Of a DNA stretch of 36,341 bases, positions 8,694 through 18,200 are shown in pieces; position 1 is the first letter of the stretch; each line of letters begins with the position of its first letter. The stretch is taken from positions 1 through 36,341 of the forward strand of contig JAESUM010000083.1 of assembly GCA_016763075.1 (NCBI GenBank), in the 5' to 3' direction. The notes under the pieces are model-generated. The model made no database searches. It had not been told where the DNA came from and worked only from the letters and a program-made list of their open reading frames with translations. The DNA is from Pseudomonadales bacterium. Lineage in GTDB: Bacteria > Pseudomonadota > Gammaproteobacteria > Pseudomonadales > JAHRWD01. The position numbers and the translations under genes are program-made.

Positions 8694-8921
8694 ACATAGT
8701 TGCTGGTTGCCGATGTTAAACACCGACCCCACAAATTTTCATCGTAAATATCACAAACCTATAAACATTTTGATTCATTGAACGAGTGCCCTTTAGGCTT
8801 AGTCATAATTGAAATTCTTATTCAAACTATTAATCGAAAAGCTGGTTCTTTTTAACTACTTTGGCGTAACCAAAACAATGCGAAAGCACATCGTCGCAAA
8901 CAACCCAGGCCACAACCGCCA

Positions 8922-10232
8922 ATGATCCAGCATTCAAACGATATAAAACTTAAGTTCCACGGGCTGGGTTTGATATCGCTCGTGCTTTATGGATTTCTTG
9001 CCTGGTGTTCGGTTGATTTATCACGCATGACGTTAGATGTTTTCTATGCGGTGGTGATCGCTTTGGGTGGGATCATTTTGCTTCTATCAAGGGATAAATG
9101 GCATTTCAACAGCAGTATTTCATTGCCAGAAATTATATTGTGGGCAGCGGCATTCCGGCTGATGGGCATATTAGGTGACCCAATATTTGAAGATGATTTT
9201 TATCGTTATTTGTGGGATGGGTATCAGTTTGCAACTATAGGAGACCCTTTCTCGCTTGCCCCAAGTGCATTTTTTACCGATGAAACAATACCGCAAACGT
9301 TCCAAAAGTTATTAGACGGAATCAATTACCCAGACATTCCGACAATCTATGGGCCTTCGTTGCAATACAGCTTTTTACTTGCACATTGGCTTACACCGGG
9401 AGATGTACTTGGCTTACAAGTTATTTATGCGCTGGTAGATTTAGCACTCATTGTTGTATTGAGTAAATTAACTCAAAACCGATGGTGGGTATTTTTATAC
9501 GCATGGAACCCATTGGTGATAAAAGAAATCGCCTTCACAGCTCACCCAGATGGTTTTGGGGTGTTCTTTCTAATCTTGGCTTGCCTGTATGCCGGTCGGC
9601 AACAACATGGCGGAGCCGTAACCACTTTGGCTATCAGTATTTGTGCAAAACCCTTTGGCTGCTTTATTGCACCCTTTATTCTGTGGAAGATGCCACGGGT
9701 GTACTGGCTGGTGTTTGTGGTTTGTATTGTCGGGTTGTATTTACCCTTTGTTTTGCAATCAAACAGCGTGGTTACTGGTTTATTCGCCTTTGGAAAAGAG
9801 TGGCAATTCAACTCATTCATCTACGGATTAATCATTAATATTGCTCCCGCGCCATTTGCCAAGTTAATCAGTATTGGTAGCTTTTTATTGGTTTATTGCG
9901 GCTATTTGTTATATTTCACTCGCAACCCAAATAAACCAATTAGGTATGACTGGATACTCGCTGCATTATTGTTCTGCTCGCCAGTATTTAACCCTTGGTA
10001 TTGGTTATGGGTATTACCTTTTGGTGTACTGTTTGCTAGCCGCTGGTTGTGGGTTACATCCTTCGCAGTGCTCTTGGCGTATATGACAGGGATTAATACC
10101 AACAACGATGAACTCAGTGCATACGAATTACCCAACTGGGTGCTGATATTGGAATATGGAATTATAGTTTCAGTTATTATTTTTGATTTTTCATCTAAGA
10201 AATTTAATACTAAAATACACCATGAAATTTAG
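8922..10232 (+). CDS. GT-C fold membrane glycosyltransferase (PIG-M/GT87-like mannosyltransferase family)
   Basis: A polytopic membrane protein of 436 residues with roughly ten hydrophobic segments. The first periplasmic loop carries an acidic motif typical of lipid-phosphate-sugar dependent GT-C enzymes: EDDFYRYLWDG at residues 90-100, with D91/D92 as candidate catalytic residues. Other family-like patches are PDIPTIYGPSLQYSF, FLYAWNPLVIKEIAFTAHPD and SPVFNPWYWLWVLPFG. Such enzymes transfer a sugar from a polyprenyl-phosphate donor on the outer face of the inner membrane. The acceptor is unknown and no glycan cluster surrounds the gene. It stands alone just downstream of the decayed IS, in visibly AT-rich sequence, which suggests acquisition by transfer. 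Confidence 0.7.
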   Translation: MIQHSNDIKLKFHGLGLISLVLYGFLAWCSVDLSRMTLDVFYAVVIALGGIILLLSRDKWHFNSSISLPEIILWAAAFRLMGILGDPIFEDDFYRYLWDGYQFATIGDPFSLAPSAFFTDETIPQTFQKLLDGINYPDIPTIYGPSLQYSFLLAHWLTPGDVLGLQVIYALVDLALIVVLSKLTQNRWWVFLYAWNPLVIKEIAFTAHPDGFGVFFLILACLYAGRQQHGGAVTTLAISICAKPFGCFIAPFILWKMPRVYWLVFVVCIVGLYLPFVLQSNSVVTGLFAFGKEWQFNSFIYGLIINIAPAPFAKLISIGSFLLVYCGYLLYFTRNPNKPIRYDWILAALLFCSPVFNPWYWLWVLPFGVLFASRWLWVTSFAVLLAYMTGINTNNDELSAYELPNWVLILEYGIIVSVIIFDFSSKKFNTKIHHEI

Positions 10233-10389
10233 CATTAACTTCGCATACAGGTGCTGATATTTGACACAAAAGTTAACTGCACATAAACCAATTGGCGCAA
10301 CTATTTTAGAGAAAAATATTTTATACGTAAATTATCCAAAGAACACTGGGCAGTTGTTCCTACGATAATTCAATGAACAGAAATATCTA

Positions 10390-10563
10390 ATGATAGGAAA
10401 CACAAAAACAGAACGGCGGCGACGGATTAGGGAAAGAGAAAGAGAAAGAGAAAGAGAAAGAGAAAGAGAAATCAAGAACATATTCACCTACGTTGAGCAA
10501 AGGCTTGTTCCGGCTTCCAGCCAAAAAAGCCTGCTCAACTATGTAGGGTTTTGCGAAGTCTAG
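10390..10563 (+). CDS. Small hypothetical ORF with (Arg-Glu)n run
   Basis: A 57-codon frame starts with an ATG at 10390 and ends with a TAG at 10561-10563. After MIGNTKTERRRRI it encodes seven Arg-Glu pairs from the hexamer microsatellite, then IKNIFTYVEQRLVPASSQKS and a short tail LLNYVGFCEV. I recognise no family. It has no clear ribosome binding site and its stop abuts the 3' end of the porin. Because the repeat unit is six bases, copy-number changes would keep the frame. It could be a real small protein, a remnant or chance. Confidence 0.25.
   Translation: MIGNTKTERRRRIREREREREREREREIKNIFTYVEQRLVPASSQKSLLNYVGFCEV
10432..10470. repeat. Hexanucleotide microsatellite, 6.5 copies of GAAAGA
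   Basis: A perfect tandem array of GAAAGA spans 39 bases. It lies inside the small ORF at 10390-10563, where it encodes alternating Glu and Arg. Pure short tandem repeats of this length are prone to slippage. Confidence 0.97.
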
Positions 10564-11530
10564 CTACTTAACCGCGAACTTATGGCTAACACCAACCGCA
10601 ATGGTGCTTCTATCGGTACCCGCACTGACATCACTGTATAGCGCATACACATTAGTTTTCTTTAACACCTGATGAAAGATACCAAGGTTAATGCCATCGC
10701 CATCGACTGCCGTACTGACATCATCAACACTGCCATACGAAGCGGCTACTTTGGTCTTGTCCGACAACATATAAGTTCCTGAAAGATACAGGTAACTTTG
10801 TTTACTGCCTGCTGATGGATCAATCGATTCAATAGATCCACCTACACTCCATGGGCCTGCACCATATTTCGCATGAAAACGAATGGCGCTGCTATTAGCG
10901 GTACTTTTTGCAATAACTCCTGCCGCGCCGACATCAAGATATTGCACACCTGCAACCAAAGAGCCCTGCGTCACGGTGACGCCTAAATTCATATCGTGTT
11001 TATCTGCTGCGCTATCATCAAGATACATTGAGCCATTAATACTGATCTTCCCAAGCTTTTTACTGTACGCCAATGAGTTGTCGGTCCACGCATTGGTCAA
11101 ACCACTTAGCCCGTAGGTTGCACCGCCAAGCCCAGCACCTGCGGAGGTATCATAAAATGGATCAAGCTTTAGCCCTGCCATTTTGTATGGGGTTGAGGTT
11201 CTGCCATACACAATTTTTCCGAAGCCACCTTTAACGCCGGCAAAGAAAAACCGCTGAGTAATGGCATCACCTGCACCATCGGTATCGATACTCGCCCCTG
11301 CCTGAAGATGGTAAAAAGCACTGATGCCTTCTTCTTTATCGGTTGTGCCTTTTAACCCCACACGCGAAGCATTGCTTTGACCACTGAGTACACTACCGGC
11401 GCCGGCACCTGCATCAATACCGTTAAGTGAGTAACGAAAGTCCCCATAAAGCGTATTTGAACCGGCTAACAAAGGTGGTTGGCAATGTCATTGAAGCTAC
11501 AATGAGTAGCCCTTTATGCATCAATTTCAT
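10564..11530 (-). pseudogene. Gram-negative general porin, frameshifted inside the signal peptide
   Basis: The main frame (11472 to 10564) encodes a 16-strand-type outer-membrane porin. It starts TLYGDFRYSLN, continues SRVGLKGTTDKEEGISAFYH and FFFAGVKGGFGKIVYGRTST, and ends VGVSHKFAVK. It lacks a normal start and a signal peptide. Upstream, in another frame, an ATG at 11530 begins MKLMHKGLLIVASMTLPTT, a typical signal peptide. Removing one T from the TTT at 11473-11471 (AAA on the plus strand) joins it as PTT-LLA-GSNTLYGD, giving a 321-residue porin with a plausible AxA-like cleavage site. As written, the protein would not be exported. The cause may be recent mutation, slipped-strand variation or a base-calling error. 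Confidence 0.88.
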
Positions 11531-12040
11531 CGATTTAAGCCCTATCTAATTTGAAAATTTGGATACTGCTAAATTGGGTATAGCAGAGCATTCCGGTATC
11601 TTCAAATTAGAAAGATCTTAAGCCATAAATAATGATGCCTTAGGTGTTAAATCTCTCAGGCAAGCTTCTTTGTAGCGGGGTATGAAAGGACTCTCGTCCA
11701 ATCATAGGCAGTCTAATTGCCACTCTATTGTAGATGCTGTTTCTTTAGTCTCTGCTTACTAGGGTTTCGCGAACACTTTTCAGTTTTGCTTCCTAGAATG
11801 TTGCCCTAAACCGCACGACTTCAACCACGGCACACACTGCTTCTTTAGAGATACTTATACCTCGATGACTTATCGCTTTTTAACAAAACCTTCACGCCAC
11901 CTTACCTCCTGCTGCCACCTCACTGCGTTCTACTGGTTTAGAATTTTTAAAGTACTAGCTAGCAATACCTTTACAGGTTTTCGATGCAGACAAATACACG
12001 CATGTGTGTGCCATTGATCCGTGATGACTTAAAATAGGCC
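11531..12040. other. 510-base stretch without a recognised gene
   Basis: No convincing protein is seen on either strand. The right part adjoins the end of the frameshifted methyltransferase (12041). Around 11649-11692 is a plus-strand string resembling part of a glycine riboswitch (AATCTCTCAGGCAA then AAAGGACT), with no gene that it could control downstream on that strand. The porin promoter should lie in the left end, but I cannot place it with confidence. Confidence 0.5.
11649..11692 (+). promoter_or_regulatory. Possible glycine-riboswitch remnant
   Basis: AATCTCTCAGGCAA and AAAGGACT match the conserved 3' half of glycine aptamers, but they are separated by about 21 extra bases. The matching GAGAG arm and the GCCGAAGG core are not clearly present upstream. 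No glycine-related gene follows on the plus strand. A covariance-model search (Rfam RF00504) would decide. It may be a decayed aptamer or a chance match. Confidence 0.2.
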
Positions 12041-12714
12041 TTATTCACCAAACTGGTACACCGATACTTGGCTGTATTCACCGGTATTGTCCAAATCTGG
12101 ACAAGTGGCCGCTTGCTGTTGAAACAATAATTTTTGAGCAGGCTCATTAAATTCACTGAAACGAGAATCCGCTACTAATCCTGATTAGCTGCTTGCATAA
12201 ACTGAGTCAGTAACGGCAGATTTTTACTGTCGTACAATAAGTCTGCTGCGAAAATTAGATCAAATTGTTGTTCGGCCCACTCAATACTCGTTACCGGTTT
12301 AATCATGCCAGGTTCAACGGCATTGAGTGTTGCGTTTTCTTCTATCGCAATAATTGCATCAAGGTCACAATCACAAGCAAGTACGCTGTTTGCTCCTGCC
12401 ATTGCAGCTGCAATGGCAACCACGCCGGATCCTGCGCCAAAATCGACAACGTGTTTACCCGCCACAACCTGTGGGTTATCCAAAATATAGCGCGCTAATA
12501 CCTGGCCTCCGGCCCAGCATAATGCCCAATAAGGCGGGCTTTCCATCAGTTGTGCAATGTTATTTTGAATGGGCTGGCTATCTGGAGTTTGGCTTGAGAC
12601 TAAGTAGAGCAAGATCTCTGGGCAAAGTGGCAATTGCGTTGCAACCATGGTCTCTCCGGGCATCGAGGCTGCAATGCGCCGACTAAGAAATGGATGCGGA
12701 ACGTCGTTGAACAT
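12041..12714 (-). pseudogene. Class I SAM-dependent methyltransferase (Methyltransf_16/ETFB lysine methyltransferase-like), single frameshift
   Basis: The 179-residue open part (12714 to 12175) has a SAM-binding motif VVDFGAGSGVVAIAAAMAG and motifs PPYWALCWAGGQVLARYI and FDLIFAADLLYD, as in small protein-lysine methyltransferases. It stops early at TAGTAG. In the next frame the expected C terminus continues as VADSRFSEFNEPAQKLLFQQ and PDLDNTGEYSQVSVYQFGE, ending at TAA (12041-12043). One missing T near 12176-12179 (GATTAG for GATTTAG) accounts for it. Restored, the protein would be 224 residues, the normal family length. It is divergent from the Bax-like gene. The substrate is unknown. Confidence 0.85.
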
Positions 12715-12795
12715 ACGGGTGAACCACTAAAAAATTTTGGCAGGCTAACATCCTTTGCTATCATCAGCGCCCCTTATTTGTCAGTGCATTCAATT

Positions 12796-13656
12796 ATGAC
12801 CCGATTTGAACAAGTTATTGTCGCCATTATCAGTGTAAGTGTGGTTTGCGGTTTTGTAATCAGCAACCAATCTGAACACGCTCAAACGCATTCAGAATCG
12901 TCTGAAAGTCAGGCTGCGGCTGCACAACCTGCAACCGTTAAAACTGCACCTCAAGACGCAGGCATCGCAAAGACAGCTAAGAAACCTGCTTATATTGCAC
13001 CCAGCAAAAAGCAGTTTTACCAAAGCTTACTGCCATTTATCGAGCGTGAGAACAACGCGATTACTGCATTGCGTAGTGATTTAAAAAAAATTCACACTCA
13101 ATTGGGAGCGGGCAACCAAGTATCTGATCAGCAAAGTGCGCTATTGCTCACCCTGAGTAAAACCTACCGGGTCAAACCAAACAAAACCCCAGCATCACAA
13201 ACCGTAAACTCAGATCAAATCACGGTTGAGAAACTGTTGGTTAAAATCGACCATATTCCGGCATCACTGGTGTTATCCCAAAGCGCAAACGAAAGCGCTT
13301 GGGGCCGTTCGCGTTTCGCAACGGAAGCCAATAACTATTTTGGGATTTGGTGCTTTAAGCCAGGCTGCGGGGTTGTTCCAAGTGGCCGGCCAGCAAAAGC
13401 CACCTATGAGGTGACTCGGTATCAGTCGGTTTCGCACTCGGTAACAGCGTATTTTAGAAATATTAACAGTCACCCAGCGTACAGCCAGCTTCGTGAAATT
13501 AGGGCAGAATTGCGCCATAAAGACGAACCCATCACCGGTGCTGCATTAGCCGGTGGTTTAGAGCATTACTCGGCTCGTGGTGATGCTTATATTGAAGAAT
13601 TACGTGCAATGATCCGTTACAACAAGCTTGAAGGTATTACCCTCCAAAGCCTGTAA
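12796..13656 (+). CDS. Bax-like glucosaminidase-domain protein
   Basis: The probable product is 286 residues from the ATG at 12796. The frame stays open upstream to 12634, but that part overlaps the divergent methyltransferase start and has no conserved features. The N terminus is a signal anchor (residues 5-22). After a polar linker, the C-terminal half is a Bax/glucosaminidase domain with the catalytic glutamate E166 in QSANESAWGRSRFA, then NNYFGIWCF and the YFRNINSHPAY segment. Such proteins are periplasmic peptidoglycan hydrolases related to E. coli Bax and phage lysozyme-like folds. The protein is convergent with the polysaccharide deacetylase. Confidence 0.85.
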   Translation: MTRFEQVIVAIISVSVVCGFVISNQSEHAQTHSESSESQAAAAQPATVKTAPQDAGIAKTAKKPAYIAPSKKQFYQSLLPFIERENNAITALRSDLKKIHTQLGAGNQVSDQQSALLLTLSKTYRVKPNKTPASQTVNSDQITVEKLLVKIDHIPASLVLSQSANESAWGRSRFATEANNYFGIWCFKPGCGVVPSGRPAKATYEVTRYQSVSHSVTAYFRNINSHPAYSQLREIRAELRHKDEPITGAALAGGLEHYSARGDAYIEELRAMIRYNKLEGITLQSL

Positions 13657-13667
13657 CGTTTTGATTT

Positions 13668-13688
13668 GAGGGTTGCGCTAGCGCCCTC
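13668..13688. terminator. Candidate bidirectional hairpin between convergent genes
   Basis: GAGGG and GCGC pair with GCGC and CCTC around a tight turn, with a two-base bulge, 12 bases after the Bax-like stop and before the deacetylase 3' end. A short AATTAATTAA run follows, not a true T tract, so termination strength is doubtful. Confidence 0.35.
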
Positions 13689-13767
13689 AATTAATTAAAC
13701 GAGCAACTAAGTTAACAACACACCGATTCAGCCACCCTCATTCTTGCACGGCCACTACTGTGCAATT

Positions 13768-15042
13768 TTATTCTTTGATCCATTGTTCGCCTTTAGCCAT
13801 TCGGTACCAAAAGGCAGAAAACCAATAGTAACGCCGCTCTGTTACATGAGGTGCAGTGCAGTTATAGCGCGAACGGCCGGTAATAATTGGCTTGTCTGAG
13901 CGCACTTCAACCAGCCTAAACGGCGTTTTCTGCGCGCTACTATTTACACTTGTTCCTACACTTTCTCCTACACTATTCGTTGCTTTACTTGTGGTGTGCT
14001 CGCCACCTGACATCAGATCAGCAGCGCCATTTTCTAGTGTTGGTGAAGGCACAGTTGGTTTGCTGACCTTAGCGGTAATTCGCCCATGTTCACTTGCATA
14101 ACAGGCCAACTCGCCAAGCCGATAATGCCCTTTATCGAGTTTAAGGGTTAGCTGTGGCTGCAGCTCAGCATGCGCCACTATGGGTTCATGAAGGTACTGC
14201 TCCGATATAGGAAACGGCAAGGTCTGAAGCTTAGTACGCATTGGTTTTAGGCTACTGTATACCCCAGACATTGGAAAGCGCGGTAAAAATGAAAAATCTG
14301 AATATTCGCCAATAGGCCCGGAATGCTGACCTAAACCTACAAAACCCAGTTTTGTAATCAGGTTTCGTATGTCGGTATTGGCCTCGCCATATGGGTACGC
14401 AAAATAGCGGGCATCGGTGCCTGTGTGCTCGATAATCTCGGCCTGCATGGCAGTTACTTCTTGCTCAATTCGGCCTAACCACTGCTCTTTAGTTTCTAAT
14501 TGCCCATCTACCGTGCGCTTACGCAGCATGTGGCCGTGATCTGGCGTGTGGTTAGCGATGGTTGCGCCGTTTTGTGCCATCTCTTTTAAGCGCTCCCAGC
14601 CCAAATAAATGCGGCGGTTTCGGTGCGTTTGGGTGCTGTTTACAAATACCGTAAACGGCCAGCCTTTTTCTTTAAGCAGCGGATACGCATTTTTGTACAT
14701 CGATTGATAGGCATCATCAAAGGTAATGACAACGGTTTTATCCGGGAGCATTTGTTTGTTGGGCTGCTTCGAGCGCAGCGCCGTTATGACCTCATCAAGA
14801 GACTTTATTTGATAGTCATTGCTGGCCAAGTATTCCATATGCTGCGCAAAGCGTTCTACGCTAATACTGGTTGAGCGCGGTGTTTTACTGCTGACATGGT
14901 GGTATTGCAAAATCACCGCATGATTTGGAAGGGTATTTTCACTCGCCATGCCAAAACTCGATACCACACACAAACACAAGGTGGAGAACCAAGCCGCTAT
15001 TCTATTAATCATTATATTTATCAAAGGGTTACCGTTTAACAT
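13768..15042 (-). CDS. Secreted polysaccharide deacetylase (NodB/CE4 family)
   Basis: A 424-residue exported protein. A hydrophobic signal peptide lies at about residues 11-32; the ATG at 15012 (MINRIAAWFSTLCL) is an alternative start. The NodB domain shows motif 1 VITFDDAYQSM, motif 2 as NHTPDHGH (metal-binding histidines) and motif 3 in RYFAYPYGEAN. Family members remove acetyl groups from chitin-like or peptidoglycan sugars, using a divalent metal. About 180 residues follow, including a Ser/Thr/Gly-rich linker and a C-terminal domain of unknown role. The gene is divergent from mfd, an arrangement seen in related gammaproteobacteria. The true substrate is not predictable. Confidence 0.88.
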   Translation of the reverse strand: MLNGNPLINIMINRIAAWFSTLCLCVVSSFGMASENTLPNHAVILQYHHVSSKTPRSTSISVERFAQHMEYLASNDYQIKSLDEVITALRSKQPNKQMLPDKTVVITFDDAYQSMYKNAYPLLKEKGWPFTVFVNSTQTHRNRRIYLGWERLKEMAQNGATIANHTPDHGHMLRKRTVDGQLETKEQWLGRIEQEVTAMQAEIIEHTGTDARYFAYPYGEANTDIRNLITKLGFVGLGQHSGPIGEYSDFSFLPRFPMSGVYSSLKPMRTKLQTLPFPISEQYLHEPIVAHAELQPQLTLKLDKGHYRLGELACYASEHGRITAKVSKPTVPSPTLENGAADLMSGGEHTTSKATNSVGESVGTSVNSSAQKTPFRLVEVRSDKPIITGRSRYNCTAPHVTERRYYWFSAFWYRMAKGEQWIKE

Positions 15043-15151
15043 TCCATTACTATTTACAGGTAAAAGCAGCCATTTTTTGTTCTAAACATAAATACGCTTT
15101 ACGCCCAGCCAACCAACACCTGATAAATTTTAGCGGTTCAGCTTGTTTTGA

Positions 15152-15179
15152 TTGAACCCGTCGCTAGTAGGGGTAAAAT
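15152..15179 (+). promoter_or_regulatory. Candidate sigma-70 promoter for mfd
   Basis: TTGAAC (15152-15157) and TAAAAT (15174-15179) are separated by 16 bases and lie 47 bases before the mfd start. The elements are reasonable but not perfect matches to consensus. Confidence 0.4.
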
Positions 15180-15226
15180 TGCCGCCTTTAGATAAAGCAG
15201 TAACTTACCCAGCGTGACTTTTATAG

Positions 15227-18200
15227 ATGCCTAGCCAACCATTATCGCCTTTCAGCCCTCCTCAAATCCAGTCGGAAAAACATCAAAATTGGTGTGGCCT
15301 CGAGGGGGCCAGTCGCAGCTTAGCCTTGGTCCAAACCGCTCAACAAAGCAATAAGCCCATGCTGGTGGTCACCACGGGCAGCCTTATGGCGCAGCAGCTA
15401 GAGGCAGAGTTGCAGTTTTTTGCGCAGGGCAAAGAACTACCGATATTCTATTTCCCTGATTGGGAAACCCTGCCCTACGATTTATTTTCGCCTCATCAAG
15501 ATATTATTTCGGACCGGCTGCAAACACTTCACAAATTAAGCCAGTTCGAACGCGGTATTTTATTGGTACCCATTGGTACTTTAATGCACCGGCTATTACC
15601 AAAAGAAGAGCTGTTTAAACGCAGTTTGATTTTAAATGTTGGTGATACATTAATTCCAGAACGCTTCCGCAACAATTTAGAAAGCGCAGGGTATCGGGCC
15701 GTAAGCACGGTGAGTGAACATGGCGAATTTACCCTGCGCGGCGGAATTTTAGACATATTCCCCATGGGCGTTGAGCAGCCATACCGTATTGAATTGTTCG
15801 ATACCGATATAGAAACCATCCGTACATTCAACCCAGAAACCCAGCGCTCTATTGAAAAAGTAGAGGGTATCTCGTTACTACCTGCCCGCGAAGTACCTAT
15901 CGATGCGCAATCAATCACAAATTTTCGTAACCGCTGGCACGACAGGTTTAGCGGCAACCCAACCGATAGCAGCGTATACCGTGATATCAGCCTGGGTATT
16001 TTCCCCGCCGGAATTGAATACTACCTGCCGATGTTTTACGAAAGCTGCGATACCTTATTTGATTACTTACCCGAACAAACATTAATCATAAAAGCGGCTG
16101 GTTTTGACCGAGCTGCAGAAACATTCTTTAACGAAGTAAAACAGCGTTTTGAGCAACTGCGGCATAACGTAGAACGGCCTATCGTGAACCCCGAAGAGCT
16201 GTTTTTATATCCTGATCAACTCTTTAACCGAATCAACCAACAACCCAATTGCAGCTTATTCAACAGCGCCGATGAACAGCCCTCGAAGCACCTTTGCAAT
16301 TTTTCAACCAAACCACTACCCGATATCGCAATTAATCACCGTGCACAACAACCTTTGGGCAATCTTGAAAAATTTCTGGGCCAAGCAAACCAGCGGGTAT
16401 TAATAGAAGCTGAATCCGCTGGGCGTAGAGAAATTTTACTCGAGCAATTTAGAAGCATCCAAGTTCACCCCGTTGAAGTGCCTGATTGGCAGAGTTTTGT
16501 AGACTCGGATACCCAAATTGCCATCACCATTGCTGAACCACAAAAAGGCTTTTATCTTCAGCAAGAGAACATCGCAGTTATTACTGAGTTAGACCTGTAC
16601 AACCGTAAAGTGATGCAACAGCGTCGCCGCGAACGCGATGAAAACAGCTCTGATTTGCTGGTAAAAAGCTTAACCGAGCTGAATATCGGCAGTGCCGTTG
16701 TGCATATTGAGCATGGCGTGGGTCGGTACCGTGGCTTACAAACGCTGCCTATCGATGGCGAAGAAACCGAATTTCTTGTGGTTGAATACGCCGAGTCCGC
16801 CAAGCTTTATGTACCGGTCGCATCACTTGATTTAATCAGCCGCTATGAAGGCGTCGACCCAGACGCTGCGCCGCTAAACAGGCTTGGCACGGATCAATGG
16901 CAAAAAGCACGCCGTAAAGCAGCTGAGAAAATACGTGATACTGCAGCAGAATTGCTAGAAATATATGCGCGCCGTGAAGCAAAAACCGGTTTTGCCATTG
17001 AGTTAGACGAAGACTCTTATCAGCAATTTTGTGCGCAATTTCCGTTTGAAGAAACGCCTGATCAACAACTCGCTATCGATGCAGTATTGAAAGATATGCT
17101 GTCCGAGCAAAGCATGGACCGCTTGGTTTGCGGTGATGTTGGTTTTGGTAAAACCGAAGTCGCTATGCGCGCTGCATTTTTAGCCGTGAATGATGGCCGC
17201 CAAGTGGCCGTATTGGTACCCACCACGCTACTAGCCCAACAACACTATCAAACCTTTAAAGACCGCTTTGCCGACTACCCGATAAAAGTTGAGGTGTTGT
17301 CGCGCTTTCGTTCGTCAAAGCAGCAAACTGAGGTGATGAAGGAGCTAGAAAACGGCCAGGTCGATATCTTGATTGGCACCCATAAAATCATCGGAAAAGA
17401 CCTTATATACAAAAACCTTGGGTTGGTCGTCATTGATGAAGAGCACCGTTTTGGTGTCCGTCAAAAAGAGTATTTGAAATCTATACGTTCGCAAGTCGAT
17501 ATTCTTACGCTCACCGCAACGCCTATTCCTCGAACGTTGAATATGGCAATGGCAGGTATTCGAGACCTTTCGATCATTGCATCGCCGCCGGCAAAACGTT
17601 TATCAATAAAAACATTTGTTACGGAGATGCAACAATCCATCGTTGAAGAAGCCATTACCCGCGAAGTGTTGCGCGGCGGCCAGGTTTATTATCTTCACAA
17701 TGAAGTAAAGAGCATTGAAAAAACAGCAGCCGACTTACGGCAAATGTTGCCTAATGTTCGGGTTGGCGTAGGCCATGGTCAGCTTCGCGAACGTGAGCTT
17801 GAACAGGTGATGTCGGACTTTTACCACAAGCAATATGACGTGCTGGTTTGCACCACTATTATTGAGACCGGTATTGATGTACCCAACGCCAACACCATTA
17901 TTATGGAGCGCGCCGATAAACTTGGGTTGGCACAGTTGCATCAAATTCGTGGCCGGGTTGGCCGCTCGCATCACCAAGCGTACGCCTATTTAATTACCCC
18001 TCCAGCAAAACTAATAAGCGCAGATGCAAAAAAACGACTTGAAGCCATCGAGGCAACCCAAGAGCTCGGCGCAGGCTTCACATTAGCCTCACACGATATG
18101 GAAATTCGTGGTGCCGGCGCGTTACTTGGGGACGATCAAAGCGGGCAGATTCACAGCATTGGCTTTTCGTTGTACATGGAAATGCTCGAAAAAGCCGTCG

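Noticed and set aside
10432-10470. Tandem repeat as a possible CRISPR array
   Set aside because: The unit is six bases with no spacers; it is a microsatellite.
11971-12156. 61-codon minus-strand frame downstream of the methyltransferase
   Set aside because: The real C-terminal coding frame of the methyltransferase covers the same bases in another phase.
12634-12795. Upstream extension of the Bax-like ORF
   Set aside because: It overlaps the divergent methyltransferase start, has no conserved sequence, and a signal anchor begins right at the ATG at 12796.
15529-15957. 142-codon frame antisense to mfd
   Set aside because: It lies wholly within mfd, whose motifs are intact; composition matches a reverse-frame shadow.
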